Below, piece by piece: positions 16,722 to 26,031 of a DNA stretch of 64,000 nt (position 1 is the stretch's first letter; the number at the start of each line of letters is the position of its first letter). The notes beneath the pieces are model-generated. The model did not search any database and was not told the origin of the DNA. It worked only from the letters and a program-made list of their open reading frames with translations. Source of the stretch: JAXGZG01 sp040771825. Its GTDB lineage: Bacteria; Bacillota; Sulfobacillia; Fermentithermobacillales; Fermentithermobacillaceae. The position numbers and the translations under genes were made by a program. The stretch is taken from positions 62,001-126,000 of the forward strand of contig JAXGZG010000001.1 in assembly GCA_040771825.1 (NCBI GenBank). The letters are read 5' to 3'.

Positions 16722-19289
16722 TTGTCGGAAGGTAACGGGAGTCCTGAGAAGGTAGGGCTTAGTGACAACGCTCTGGCAGTTCTTGAGAAGCGCTATCTTC
16801 GAAAGGATGAATCAGGGAAAGTCACAGAGACAGCCTACGACATGTTCTGGCGGGTGGCCAAGAACATAGCGTTGATGGATGTATTCCATTATCCTGGCAT
16901 ATCGGCCCAAGGTGAAGACTCGGGATTGGGAGTCCGAAAGACCAGGGCTAAACGGAAGTCCCCAGGCAATACATACGGTTTTGAAGTCACACAGTGGGAC
17001 TGGGCCACACTCAAGATGGCATATGACAGATTGGCAGCCGAAGGCCAGGTTAAGGCCACTTGGGATGAGGTAAAGTCACTGGTTGAGTCCAGCGTAGACT
17101 CACTCAAGGCCACGGCTGATGAATTCTACCATCACATGGTCAAAGGCGAGTTCATGCCGAATTCCCCCGCGCTCATGAACGCCGGGCGCGAATTGCAGCA
17201 GCTGTCGGCATGTTTTGTGTTGCCGGTAGAAGACAAGATGGTCAGCATTTTCGATTCGCTGAAATACGCCGCTTTGATTCACCAATCGGGAGGCGGCACC
17301 GGTTTCAGTTTCAGCAGATTGCGGCCGAAAAATGATATGGTTCGCTCCACTGGGGGAGTGGCGTCGGGCCCGGTCTCATTCATGAAGGTGTTCAATTCGG
17401 CCACAGAGGCCGTTAAGCAGGGGGGAGTCCGCCGGGGCGCCAACATGGGCATCCTCCGGGTGGACCACCCCGACATTCTTGAGTTCATAACCTGCAAGAC
17501 AGATACCAAGGAACTCACCAATTTCAACATCTCGGTGGGCATCACGTCCAAGTTCATGGAAGCCGTAGGTAAGGGGACGAGTTATGACTTGGTCAATCCC
17601 CGAAACGGTGAAGTAACTGGGCAACTTGACGCCCGAGAGGTGTTCGAACTCATAGTGGATCAGGCCTGGAGGAATGGGGAGCCGGGCATCATTTTCCTGG
17701 ATCGTCTTAACGCCGATAATCCTACGCCTGAACTGGGGGAGATTGAGAGCACGAATCCTTGCGGCGAACAGCCGCTCCTCCCCTTCGAGGCCTGCTGCCT
17801 TGGCTCTGTGAACCTGGGCAAGTTCACCAAGTCACTCTGGGGGAGTCGTGGTGCCAGAAGTTCGAAAAACGCCGTAGACTGGGATGGGCTCGGCTTGGCG
17901 GTACGCGCCGGTGTCCACTTCCTCGACAACCTCATTGATGCCAACAAGTACCCCCTTCCTGAGATCGACAGCATGGCAAGGGGAAACAGGAAGATAGGCC
18001 TGGGGATTATGGGCTGGGCTGATATGCTTCTCGACTTGAAGATTCCCTACAACTCTCAAGAAGCCCTAGACCTGGCGGCACAAGTCATGGAGTTCATACA
18101 GAAGGAATCGGTCAAGGCATCGTCTGAGTTGGCAGAGGCTCGAGGCGTTTTCCCCAACTACGACAAGAGCATCTACCACGCCAAAGGCGTCAAGGTCCGT
18201 AACGCTACCACGACCACAATCGCGCCAACGGGCACCATCAGCATCATATGCGGGGCATCTTCGGGGATCGAGCCCTTGTTCAGCATCGCCTTCACCAGGC
18301 ATGTTCTGGATAAGAAGGCGTTGGTCGAGGTTAACCCTGGCTTCGAGAAGGCTGCCAGAGCCCTCGGCTTCCATAGCGACCAACTCATGGAGAAGATTGC
18401 GCTTTACGGCTCCCTGGAGGGTGTTGCGGATGATGGAGTTCCCGATGAAATCCGCAACGTGTTTGTGACGGCACACGAGATTACGCCAGAGTGGCATATC
18501 AAGATGCAGGCGGCTTTCCAGAAGAGTACCCATAACGCCGTGTCTAAGACGGTCAACTTCCCACACGAGGCGACTAGGGAGGAAGTCAAGGAAGTCTTCC
18601 TGTTGGCCAACCGGCTTGGGTGCAAGGGCGTCACAGTCTACCGCGATGGTAGCAGGGATGAGCAGGTCTTGACCGTGGGTGCAGGTGCTTCGGCGCAAGA
18701 CAACCCGGCTGGGCATGAAGCTTCTACAACCCAGACCCTTGTTCCGCCAGAAGGCGTCGGACACACCAGGGTCAACGGCGTATGGGGCAGGGTTCGCCCC
18801 ATAGAAAGGCCATCCCGGCTGGATGGGTTCACTGCTGCCAAGGAGACTCCGGTGGGCAAGTTGTTCCTTACCCTCAACACGCTTGAAGGACACCCTGTTG
18901 AGCTATTTGCCCAGATAGGGAAGGCGGGCAGCGACCTTTCGGCTTTCACGGAGGCTATCGCCCGGTTGGTGTCAATCGCTTTGCGGTCAGGCGTTGATCC
19001 TCAGGAAGTGGCAGACCAATTGCAGGGTATCGGCGGTTCTCGGAGCATTGGTTTTGGGCCGAACAGAGTGAGGTCGGTTCCTGACGCTATCGGACAGTTC
19101 CTTGACGAGTACCTCGGTACGGGCGCTTCGGAACCGGAGTCTTCGGAAGAAGGGTCAGGCCCTGTTCAGGACACTTTGCCTCTTGCTCCCGGCAAGCGTT
19201 TTGGGCTGTGTCCGTCTTGCGGCACCTGGAATGTGGTACACGTGGAAGGCTGCATGAAGTGTTTGGCTTGCGGGTACAGCGAGTGTTGA
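16722..19289 (+). CDS. nrdJ: Adenosylcobalamin-dependent (class II) ribonucleoside-diphosphate reductase
   Basis: An 855-residue enzyme that reduces ribonucleotides to deoxyribonucleotides using a B12-derived radical and needs no oxygen. Motifs: LSACFVLPVED with one redox Cys (about residue 165), HQSGGGTGFSFSRLRP, the NPCGEQPLLPFEACC signature with the radical Cys (about 344), APTGTISIICG (about 500), and a C-terminal four-cysteine zinc-finger segment (CPSCG ... CMKCLACG) that rereduces the active site. The TTG at 16722 follows GGGAGGA; an ATG at 16695 is in frame with only a GAGAGAG site. A terminator lies 20 bases after the stop. Confidence 0.93.
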   Translation: MSEGNGSPEKVGLSDNALAVLEKRYLRKDESGKVTETAYDMFWRVAKNIALMDVFHYPGISAQGEDSGLGVRKTRAKRKSPGNTYGFEVTQWDWATLKMAYDRLAAEGQVKATWDEVKSLVESSVDSLKATADEFYHHMVKGEFMPNSPALMNAGRELQQLSACFVLPVEDKMVSIFDSLKYAALIHQSGGGTGFSFSRLRPKNDMVRSTGGVASGPVSFMKVFNSATEAVKQGGVRRGANMGILRVDHPDILEFITCKTDTKELTNFNISVGITSKFMEAVGKGTSYDLVNPRNGEVTGQLDAREVFELIVDQAWRNGEPGIIFLDRLNADNPTPELGEIESTNPCGEQPLLPFEACCLGSVNLGKFTKSLWGSRGARSSKNAVDWDGLGLAVRAGVHFLDNLIDANKYPLPEIDSMARGNRKIGLGIMGWADMLLDLKIPYNSQEALDLAAQVMEFIQKESVKASSELAEARGVFPNYDKSIYHAKGVKVRNATTTTIAPTGTISIICGASSGIEPLFSIAFTRHVLDKKALVEVNPGFEKAARALGFHSDQLMEKIALYGSLEGVADDGVPDEIRNVFVTAHEITPEWHIKMQAAFQKSTHNAVSKTVNFPHEATREEVKEVFLLANRLGCKGVTVYRDGSRDEQVLTVGAGASAQDNPAGHEASTTQTLVPPEGVGHTRVNGVWGRVRPIERPSRLDGFTAAKETPVGKLFLTLNTLEGHPVELFAQIGKAGSDLSAFTEAIARLVSIALRSGVDPQEVADQLQGIGGSRSIGFGPNRVRSVPDAIGQFLDEYLGTGASEPESSEEGSGPVQDTLPLAPGKRFGLCPSCGTWNVVHVEGCMKCLACGYSEC

Positions 19290-19309
19290 GTGAGGGCAAC
19301 AGTATGATT

Positions 19310-19346
19310 GGGAGATGCGCGTGTCTGCGCGCATCTCCCTTCCTTA
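19310..19346 (+). terminator. Rho-independent terminator after nrdJ
   Basis: GGGAGATGCGC (19310-19320) pairs perfectly with GCGCATCTCCC (19329-19339) around an 8-base loop, followed by TTCCTTATATT. Confidence 0.82.
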
Positions 19347-19438
19347 TATTCATATTCGCGATACTTGCGGATGTTAGCCGATGTCAGTGAGTCTGAGTTG
19401 GAACGTCGCCGGTTACCTCGGACAGAGGGTTACGCGTC

Positions 19439-19566
19439 TATTAGTCGATAGCGGACCAATAGAGGTGGGGTATTCGTCGGTAGTGGACTAATACAGGCGG
19501 TGTATTGGTCGCTGGTGGACTAATGGCTGGGTGTTAGTCGATAGCAGCGGATTTATACAGGCTGTG
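19439..19566. repeat. Tandem array of about 32-bp dyad units
   Basis: Four units start at 19439, 19471, 19503 and 19534 (32, 32, 31 and 33 bases). Each begins with an inverted repeat of the form TATTnGTCG-n-TAGn-GGACTAATA, followed by a G-rich tail ending GGTG or TGTG; a fifth unit is only started at 19567. The array lies between the nrdJ terminator and the pilus operon promoter. It is unrelated in sequence to the 62-bp array at 11088 but has the same layout of a dyad plus tail. Confidence 0.8.
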
Positions 19567-19610
19567 TATCGGGTCACAACCGGGTCGCAGAAGACGACCA
19601 GTAGTGAGAC

Positions 19611-19638
19611 TTGGTCATCGCAATAGACGGAATATAAC
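19611..19638 (+). promoter_or_regulatory. Candidate promoter of the pilus operon
   Basis: TTGGTC (19611-19616), a 16-base spacer and TATAAC (19633-19638). It leaves a leader of about 190 bases before pilT, which contains a small hairpin TGTGGG/CCCACA near 19707-19730. I looked for a cyclic-di-GMP riboswitch core and did not see one. Confidence 0.4.
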
Positions 19639-19831
19639 CCTCCGTAGATAACTATTTACTTTTTTCGGCGCGCATCCGATAATGTAACTGGTCATATTAG
19701 GGACAAGTGTGGGTGGGCATCCCCACAACTCGTTGACAAGTAAAAGACAGATGCCGGGCGAGAAGAAGACTCCACTGCGATTCGAATTTGCTGTCGCGCT
19801 GTAGATATCGAGAGCCGGAGGGATACAGCCC

Positions 19832-20884
19832 ATGCCCATAGATATGCTGAGTCTAATCGGTCGCGCCTTCCGTGAAGGCGCGTCTGATATTCATCTAGTC
19901 AGAGGGGCGCCACCTACTTTGAGGGTGGCCGGGCGGTTGGTTCCGTCGAGTCTGTCTCCGGTCACCTCCGAAACGCTGACCGAAGCCATTGCCTTTCTGG
20001 CCGAACGGACCAACAGGCCGGAAATCGCAAAAGAAGAAGTGCGCGACAAAGAGTTCGCCTTTGACCTGAGCTGCCAAGTAGAAAACCACGGCAGAATGAG
20101 GGTCCACATATTCCACGAAAAAGGGAGCCTTGGCGTCAGCATGAGGCTCATCGCAAGTCAGATCCCTGCGGTGGCGGAACTTGGCATTCCACCTACCCTC
20201 GTAGACTTATGCAATAGGCGCGGACTTATTCTGGTAACCGGCCCCGTGGGGTCGGGCAAATCCACAACATTGGCTGCTTTGGTTCGGCACCTTTTGGACA
20301 ATAGGGGCTTGAGGGTTATCACAATAGAAGACCCTATCGAGTACGAGTTCCCTCACTTCAACGGAATAGTCACGCAAAAAGAAGTCGGCCTAGATTGCGA
20401 GTCGTTCCACAGCGGCTTGGTAGATGCCTTGCGGGAGGATCCAGACATCATAATCCTGGGAGAGTTGAGAGACCCTGCGTCGGCTGACGCCACCTTGACG
20501 GCGTCAGAGACCGGGCACTTGGTGATAGCCACCATGCACACTCCGTCTGCGGCCCGGGCTTTGGACCGCTTGGTAGATTTGTTCCCCACGGGTCGGCAGG
20601 AAATGGCCAGGCACTCTCTATCAAGGGCGCTAAACGGCGTGTTTGTGCAGCGCCTTCTGCCCACGCGGGACCGAAACCGCAGAGTCTTGGCGTACGAGCT
20701 CCTTGTGGCCACGCCCGCAGTGAGGAACCTGATTCGCACCGGCGAGTACCAGCAGCTCAATTCTTCTATAGAAGCAGGGCAGAGGTTAGGGATGATCACC
20801 ATGTCAAAGCACATTCAGAGGCTTGTGTCGCAAGGTATAGTGTCTGCGGACGATGTAGTGGATGAGGTGGACACCGGTGAGTAA
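19832..20884 (+). CDS. pilT: Type IV pilus retraction ATPase PilT
   Basis: A 350-residue hexameric ATPase that depolymerises pili. In order: N-terminal GASDIHLVRGAPPTLR, Walker A GPVGSGKST (about residue 138), Asp box ITIEDPIEYE (about 166), Walker B GELRDPASA (about 209), and the His box ETGHLVIATMHT (about 229). The C-terminal GMITM element is close to the PilT hallmark region. Length is standard. The ATG has GGAGGGA 9 bases upstream. It is the first gene of the pilus operon and overlaps pilB by 8 bases. Confidence 0.93.
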   Translation: MPIDMLSLIGRAFREGASDIHLVRGAPPTLRVAGRLVPSSLSPVTSETLTEAIAFLAERTNRPEIAKEEVRDKEFAFDLSCQVENHGRMRVHIFHEKGSLGVSMRLIASQIPAVAELGIPPTLVDLCNRRGLILVTGPVGSGKSTTLAALVRHLLDNRGLRVITIEDPIEYEFPHFNGIVTQKEVGLDCESFHSGLVDALREDPDIIILGELRDPASADATLTASETGHLVIATMHTPSAARALDRLVDLFPTGRQEMARHSLSRALNGVFVQRLLPTRDRNRRVLAYELLVATPAVRNLIRTGEYQQLNSSIEAGQRLGMITMSKHIQRLVSQGIVSADDVVDEVDTGE

Positions 20885-22610
20885 GCCCGTGGGCATGGGA
20901 GAGCAAGGGGGCCGGATAGGCGCCATCCTTCTAAATGATGGCCTCATATCGGAACGGGTTTTGGCCCGGGCCGTTGAGATTCAGAACCAGTCAGGCGGCC
21001 GCTTAGGTGAGGTTCTCATCAGCATGGGAGCAGTTTCTGCGGCCCAGTTCTACAGAGCCCTGGCCAAACAGCTTCAAACGCCATTCTGCGATTTGAGGAC
21101 GACCACGCCCGATTCCGCCGCCCTGAAGCTTTTTACGTCAGCCGAAGCCAAATCTTTTCGGGCGATTCCGCTTTTCATAAGGGGCACGACTCTGGATGTA
21201 GCGGTGGAAAACCCCGCTGACCTCAACAAACTGGAGGCTATCCGCGCCAAAACAGGTTACAGAGTGTTCCCGCACTTGGCTGTGCCCGAGGACATTGACC
21301 AGGCCATGCGCCGCTACTACGAGATCCCCGATGCCGAAGCTTCCAAAGAATCTGGGAACAACAAGAGCAAGGAATTCACCACCCAGGAGGCGGGAGTGTA
21401 TCAGGCCCAATCGGGCGAGGGCAGGCTGGATGATTCTCCTGCGGTGGCGATGGTGGACAACCTTCTGTTTGAGGCGGCTAGGCGAGGCGCATCCGACATC
21501 CACATCGAGCCGTTCCCTGACAAGACAAAGGTAAGGTTTAGGATAGACGGAGTGTTGGAGTCGGCGGGGGATTCGCCAAGGATGCACCACGAGGCCATAA
21601 TAACCCGCTTGAAGGTGTTGGGCGGGATGGACGTGGCCGAGAAGAGGCTCCCTCTGGATGGACGCTTTTCGACAATAATCGACAATAGAAGGTATGACCT
21701 GAGGCTTTCCACCCTTCCAACGGTTTTCGGTGAGAAGGCCGTTATCCGGCTTTTGGAGCAGACAACTGAGCACTTGGATTTCGGCAGGCTTGGCCTTACG
21801 CCCAAGGTCATGGATCGGTTAGGCAAGGCTTTGAAGCTTCCTCACGGGATGATTGTGGTAGGGGGGCCCACGGGAAGCGGCAAATCTACTACCCTTGCCA
21901 CGGCTCTTAACGTGGTGAACACTCCTGGGAAGAACATCGTTACTGTAGAGGACCCTGTGGAGTACATAATCCCTGGGGTGAACCACACCCAGGTCAACAC
22001 CAAGGCGGGGTTGAATTTCGCGACAGTTATCCGTCACATTTTGCGTCAAGACCCTGACGTGATCATGGTGGGGGAGATCCGTGACTCGGAAACGGCCGAG
22101 ATGGCTTTTCGCGCTGCCCTTACGGGTCACTTGGTGCTTACCACTATCCACGCCAACGATGCTCTGTCTGTCATGACGAGGCTTGAGGATATGGGCGTCA
22201 ACAGGTACCTTGCCTTGACTTCTATCGTGGCCATGTTCAGCCAGCGCCTTGTGAGGACCATTTGCCCGTGGTGTAAGTACACAGAGACTGCCTCCAAGAA
22301 AGTCATCGATGAGGTTCGGGAAGCAGCGGGAGTCTCCAATGGGCAGAAGACAGCGGTTGTGGCCACTACGCGGCCTTGTATAGGGTGCCCCGACAGGGCC
22401 TATAAACGACGGACGGCGATATCCGAAATGATACTTGTTGACGATGATTTTCGCAGGCGGTATTTGGAGTCGGGCGACCCCAAATCCGATCCAACGCTTA
22501 ACCCCGCAAGGCGCCACGAAGGGCTTTTGGCCGATGGGGCGCGCAAGGTTATCGAAGGATTAACCACATGGGACGAAGTTCTCAGCGTCTTTAGAACCGG
22601 CCAAGAGTAG
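20877..22610 (+). CDS. pilB: Type IV pilus assembly ATPase PilB
   Basis: A 577-residue GspE/PilB-type ATPase that powers pilus extension. It starts with an MshEN-like N-domain (residues about 5-150; RIGAILLNDGLISERVLARA), then Walker A GPTGSGKSTTLAT (about 330), Walker B GEIRDSETAEMA (about 399) and LTTIHANDA. A four-cysteine zinc site, CPWC (about 462) and CIGC (about 500), is intact. The GTG at 20877 is preferred because GAGGTGG lies 6 bases upstream; it sits inside the end of pilT. Confidence 0.93.
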   Translation: MSKPVGMGEQGGRIGAILLNDGLISERVLARAVEIQNQSGGRLGEVLISMGAVSAAQFYRALAKQLQTPFCDLRTTTPDSAALKLFTSAEAKSFRAIPLFIRGTTLDVAVENPADLNKLEAIRAKTGYRVFPHLAVPEDIDQAMRRYYEIPDAEASKESGNNKSKEFTTQEAGVYQAQSGEGRLDDSPAVAMVDNLLFEAARRGASDIHIEPFPDKTKVRFRIDGVLESAGDSPRMHHEAIITRLKVLGGMDVAEKRLPLDGRFSTIIDNRRYDLRLSTLPTVFGEKAVIRLLEQTTEHLDFGRLGLTPKVMDRLGKALKLPHGMIVVGGPTGSGKSTTLATALNVVNTPGKNIVTVEDPVEYIIPGVNHTQVNTKAGLNFATVIRHILRQDPDVIMVGEIRDSETAEMAFRAALTGHLVLTTIHANDALSVMTRLEDMGVNRYLALTSIVAMFSQRLVRTICPWCKYTETASKKVIDEVREAAGVSNGQKTAVVATTRPCIGCPDRAYKRRTAISEMILVDDDFRRRYLESGDPKSDPTLNPARRHEGLLADGARKVIEGLTTWDEVLSVFRTGQE

Positions 22611-22691
22611 CTGTAGAATTTGCTGCAACAAGAAAGGGATATGTGGTCATATAGCGAAATTCCTGTAGACACTGACACTGGGGGGATAGGG

Positions 22692-23897
22692 TTGGCACTC
22701 TACGAGTACCGGGCGATCAATAAGGAGACGGGTGCCCGGGTGACGGACAAGGTCCAAGTGGACGATATGTCCCTATTCCTTCAGGACATGAACCGGCAAG
22801 GGCTTCTGGTGACATCGGTGAAGAAGACGGGTTCGGGGGAACTATTCGGTGGCTTTTTTAGCAGGCGTTCTTCTGTTAGCAAGGTAGACAAAGGGATGGC
22901 CATGATGGAGCTAGGGGCGTTCTTGAAGGCGGGTATACCCCTTCGGACGGCGTTGGAGCGTTTGGCTGCCGAATCGCCCAAAGCCATAGCGGTGCCTATT
23001 AGGGCATCTGCTGAGGGGCTGGAGCAAGGGATGTCCTTCAGCCAGGCAGTGGCGGGCCACAAGAAGCTTTTTGACGCGTGGGAAGTGCAGGCCATCGAGG
23101 CTGCCGAAGCGTCGGGCACTTTGTCCGAGTCTCTAACGTACATAGGCGAGCAGGCGCTCAAGTCCCACGACTTCGATTCCAAGGTGAAGTCGGCCATGAT
23201 TTACCCGGCGTTCGTTATGGTGGTTGTCGTGGCCGTGGTGCTTCTGATGTTGTTCTTCGTTATCCCGGCGTTCTCCAACATGCTTGGGACTGAGAACTTG
23301 CCCAGGTCGACGATCATGCTCCTAGCCCTATCCAACTTCATGAAGGCCCAATGGGCGTGGATTGTGGGCGGGCTCATTGTTGCGTACCTCGTCCTTAGGC
23401 GGATGTTGAGAAAAGAAGACACCGCAGGGCTTACCGAGAAAATTGCTCTAAAGATCCCCGGCTGGGGACGGATTCTTAGAAACTCCTATTTGGTCAGGTT
23501 CGGTAAGACTTTCGCGACGCTTCTGGAAAGCGGCGCAAGGGTCTTGCCTGCACTTGAATACTCAGGCCAGGCTACAGGCTCGGCGCTTTATATAAAGGCG
23601 TCGTCGGACATTCGAAGGGAGGTCGAGCGAGGGGGTAGAATCGGGGACTCCATGCGAAAGACGGGCGCGTTTCCGGCGCTTTTCTGCGAACTTGCGGCAG
23701 CGGGAGAGTCGAGCGGTACTCTTCCTGAGATGGTTTCCAAGGCCGCAGGCTTCTACGAAGGCGAAGTCAACCGGATGCTAAGTTCCTTGTCTTCCTTGGT
23801 AGAACCCATACTTATCGCGATTGTCGGAGTCATCGTAGGGTTTTTGGCCATCACCATCATGGGACCCATTTTGAAGGCAGTGGAAGTGCTGACGTAG
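22692..23897 (+). CDS. pilC: Type IV pilus inner-membrane platform protein PilC
   Basis: A 401-residue GspF/PilC-type membrane protein on which the ATPases act. The TTG at 22692 gives the usual start (ALYEYRAINKETG), with GGGGGAT just upstream; a longer frame begins at 22620. The two duplicated T2SSF domains are visible (FLKAGIPLRTALERLA near 80 and FATLLESGARVLPALEYSG near 280). Membrane segments lie near 175-198, 218-237 and 375-397. It follows pilB by 81 bases and has no truncation. Confidence 0.9.
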   Translation: MALYEYRAINKETGARVTDKVQVDDMSLFLQDMNRQGLLVTSVKKTGSGELFGGFFSRRSSVSKVDKGMAMMELGAFLKAGIPLRTALERLAAESPKAIAVPIRASAEGLEQGMSFSQAVAGHKKLFDAWEVQAIEAAEASGTLSESLTYIGEQALKSHDFDSKVKSAMIYPAFVMVVVVAVVLLMLFFVIPAFSNMLGTENLPRSTIMLLALSNFMKAQWAWIVGGLIVAYLVLRRMLRKEDTAGLTEKIALKIPGWGRILRNSYLVRFGKTFATLLESGARVLPALEYSGQATGSALYIKASSDIRREVERGGRIGDSMRKTGAFPALFCELAAAGESSGTLPEMVSKAAGFYEGEVNRMLSSLSSLVEPILIAIVGVIVGFLAITIMGPILKAVEVLT

Positions 23898-23966
23898 GTT
23901 TGGGCTTCAGATCGGAGTAGTCAGCATAGGCATCGTAAGCTTTGGATAAAGACGGAGGCGAACAGA

Positions 23967-24350
23967 GTGAACAAGCGGAGGATTCTTGGTTCTGAACGTG
24001 GTTTCACGTTGGTAGAGCTAGGTATCGTTATGGCTATCATCGCGATTTTGGCAGCGGTGGCGTACCCGACGTACAAAGGGATGACCGAAAGGGCCAAGCT
24101 ATCGGAGGCCAAGACTTTGCTTCAGGAAATTCGTGTGATAGTGTGGGCCAACCACGTTGAAAAGGGCGGCTGGACCTATCCCGACGCTACCGAACTGCCT
24201 GTATCGGATAATTGGGATTTCGATGTGGCGACAGCAACCAGTGGCTACGAGTATGCTTTTAAGGCATTCAAGAAAGGTGATGCGGGAAAGACAGCTGTTG
24301 TTACAATGCACCTAAACGGTGATGGTCAGTCCACGTTTACTACACCATAG
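23967..24350 (+). CDS. Type IV major pilin, copy 1
   Basis: A 127-residue prepilin. After a 12-residue basic leader the peptidase site is G-FTLVE, with the essential Glu5, followed by the hydrophobic helix (LGIVMAIIAILAAVAYPTY). The GTG at 23967 follows GGAGG 10 bases upstream. The first 60 residues are nearly identical to the next gene's, while the C-terminal heads differ completely (this one lacks cysteine). It is probably a structural pilin made in quantity. Confidence 0.9.
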   Translation: MNKRRILGSERGFTLVELGIVMAIIAILAAVAYPTYKGMTERAKLSEAKTLLQEIRVIVWANHVEKGGWTYPDATELPVSDNWDFDVATATSGYEYAFKAFKKGDAGKTAVVTMHLNGDGQSTFTTP

Positions 24351-24471
24351 GGGGTTCGGCAATCGCCATTCTAATCAATGGTGCCAGTAAGTAGACTCGA
24401 AAACCAGTTTTCTTCGATTGTTGAGAAGGGCATAGCAGAGCAGCTAATCCTAGGATATAGGGGGACAGGAA

Positions 24472-24873
24472 ATGAAGAAGACAATTCTTCGTGCTGAGCG
24501 AGGTTTCACCCTAGTCGAGTTGGGTATCGTGATGGCCATCATCGCAATTTTGGCTGCCGTGGCGTATCCGACCTACAAAGGGATGACCGAAAGAGCCAAA
24601 CTATCGGAGGCAAAGTCTTTGCTTCAGGAGATCCGAGTGAATTTGTGGGCTGACCTGGTTGAAAGGGGCGTCGACAAGGATTTTGCCACGGCCCTGAAGA
24701 GCGATTGGACTCCCGCGTCAACCAATTGGAGTTTTACCCTAACCACTTCTGGCGCGCCAATCTCTGGTGGTTATGTCTGCGGTATTCAAGCGCGTGAGGG
24801 TACGGGTGGCACAGGGACTGTGAAGACCACTCTATGGCTATCTAAGACTGGCACGGCCACATTCGTACCTTAG
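24472..24873 (+). CDS. Type IV major pilin, copy 2
   Basis: A 133-residue prepilin with leader MKKTILRAERG and the same G-FTLVE cleavage site and helix as copy 1. Residues 12-60 match copy 1 almost completely at the protein level; the head (from about 65) is unrelated in sequence and Gly/Thr-rich. An AGGGGGACAGG ribosome site precedes the ATG. The pair is a tandem duplication with a conserved stalk and diverged surface. Which copy is the major subunit is not visible from sequence. Confidence 0.9.
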   Translation: MKKTILRAERGFTLVELGIVMAIIAILAAVAYPTYKGMTERAKLSEAKSLLQEIRVNLWADLVERGVDKDFATALKSDWTPASTNWSFTLTTSGAPISGGYVCGIQAREGTGGTGTVKTTLWLSKTGTATFVP

Positions 24874-24940
24874 GATGTGAGATCCCGACCGTCGTGAGAA
24901 AGGTGAGTATACGTATGGTTGCTGGGGAGATAGCAGCCCT

Positions 24941-25393
24941 ATGTTTGTGAATCAGCGCGGTTCCATACTGCTCGACACAGTACTGTTCCTAGCCCTGTTG
25001 TCCGTCTTCTCTATGGCGCTTCTGGGTCAGCTGATCTTCATGACCAAGGTGTCAGCGCAAGAGGATGCTAGGGTTCAGGGGCTTATGGCCGCGCGGGTTC
25101 AGATGGAGAACATGAGGACTCGGTGGCAAGACGATTGGCTTGCCCCGAGTCCCACCCCGGCGGGCTGGTCCCATGAGGAGACTTTTGTGCCGTCAGACTT
25201 TGAAGTCGGCATCGGGGCGGATAGGCACAGCATCACCATGTTGGATCACGGAGTGTTCAAGATCAGCAGGGTAGAAAAAGGGGGCACTCCTCCTTCCTAC
25301 GAACCGAATCTTTACCAGGTGGCTATTGAGTTGTTTGACAGAGTCGGGAGGTCTGTCTGCAAGACAGTCTCTCGGGTCTGGGTGAAACCCTAA
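24941..25393 (+). CDS. Minor pilin-like protein (PilV/GspI type)
   Basis: A 150-residue protein with a very short leader, MFVNQRG, followed by SILLDTVLFLALLSVFSMALLG. This resembles a class III prepilin site, with Asp in place of the usual Glu5. The remainder is a soluble head with Trp-rich segments (RTRWQDDWLAPSPTPAGWSHEE). It lies within the pilus operon between the two pilins and the next minor pilin. A role in initiating pilus assembly is inferred from its place and from minor pilins of other systems. The ribosome site is weak (GGGGAG, 11 bases upstream). Confidence 0.7.
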   Translation: MFVNQRGSILLDTVLFLALLSVFSMALLGQLIFMTKVSAQEDARVQGLMAARVQMENMRTRWQDDWLAPSPTPAGWSHEETFVPSDFEVGIGADRHSITMLDHGVFKISRVEKGGTPPSYEPNLYQVAIELFDRVGRSVCKTVSRVWVKP

Positions 25394-25434
25394 GCAAGAA
25401 GGACGAGGGCAAGCGAAGGAGGGTGTTGGTAGAA

Positions 25435-25965
25435 ATGAGAATTCGCTTGTCTTCGTCCCGTGGTAAGGAAGCCGGGTTCACCTTAGTCGAGATGGCCGTG
25501 GGACTTGCGGTAGGAATGTTTCTGCTAGTTACCACAACTCAATTCCTCTCTCATACTGTTGGGGTAGTGACAAAGCTAAACGTTCAAAGGGATATTCGCG
25601 ATCAAGGCATGATGGCTGTAGAGACTATAGAGAGGGGATTCCGAGCGGCTTTGGAGTACGGCGGCGTCTTCACCCTGCCTTCAGGCTTGGAGATTGTAGC
25701 CAAGGATAAAGCGCTGAATCCCACACATACAGTCACTATCAAGATGATCACGGCGCAAAACGCGATTGAGCTAAATATTGATGGTGAGGTAAACCGATTT
25801 CCCAACTCAAGTGGTTTACTAGCCAGAAATTTCTCCTATGATTGTATAGAGAAAGATGGAAAGACAAAGGTAATCGTCGTCAGTTTTGAACTGGGTGATG
25901 GCGGTCGTGACATTTGGCGGGCGTTTAAGGCTGCTTTTTCGACGGCTTTGGCAAAACAGAGCTAG
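25435..25965 (+). CDS. Minor pilin-like protein (PilW type)
   Basis: A 176-residue prepilin with a basic leader (RIRLSSSRGKEAG) and cleavage site G-FTLVE, then a hydrophobic helix (MAVGLAVGMFLLVTTTQFL). The head is beta-rich with no cysteine pair (one Cys). AAGGAGG lies at 25416-25422; I use the ATG at 25435, 12 bases away, but a TTG at 25426 or GTG at 25423 is also possible. It follows the PilV-like gene by 41 bases in the operon. Confidence 0.75.
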   Translation: MRIRLSSSRGKEAGFTLVEMAVGLAVGMFLLVTTTQFLSHTVGVVTKLNVQRDIRDQGMMAVETIERGFRAALEYGGVFTLPSGLEIVAKDKALNPTHTVTIKMITAQNAIELNIDGEVNRFPNSSGLLARNFSYDCIEKDGKTKVIVVSFELGDGGRDIWRAFKAAFSTALAKQS

Positions 25966-26031
25966 ACAGCGTATGTTTTGGTCTATGGGTGTATAGTACC
26001 GTGATCAATAGTGGATGAGGGGGTGCCGGCT

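Noticed and set aside
19639..19831. Cyclic-di-GMP riboswitch before the pilus operon
   Set aside because: Expected for clostridial pili, but the conserved core was not found; only a small TGTGGG/CCCACA hairpin is present.
21138..22517. Long minus-strand frames opposite pilB
   Set aside because: Antisense shadows of a fully conserved ATPase gene.
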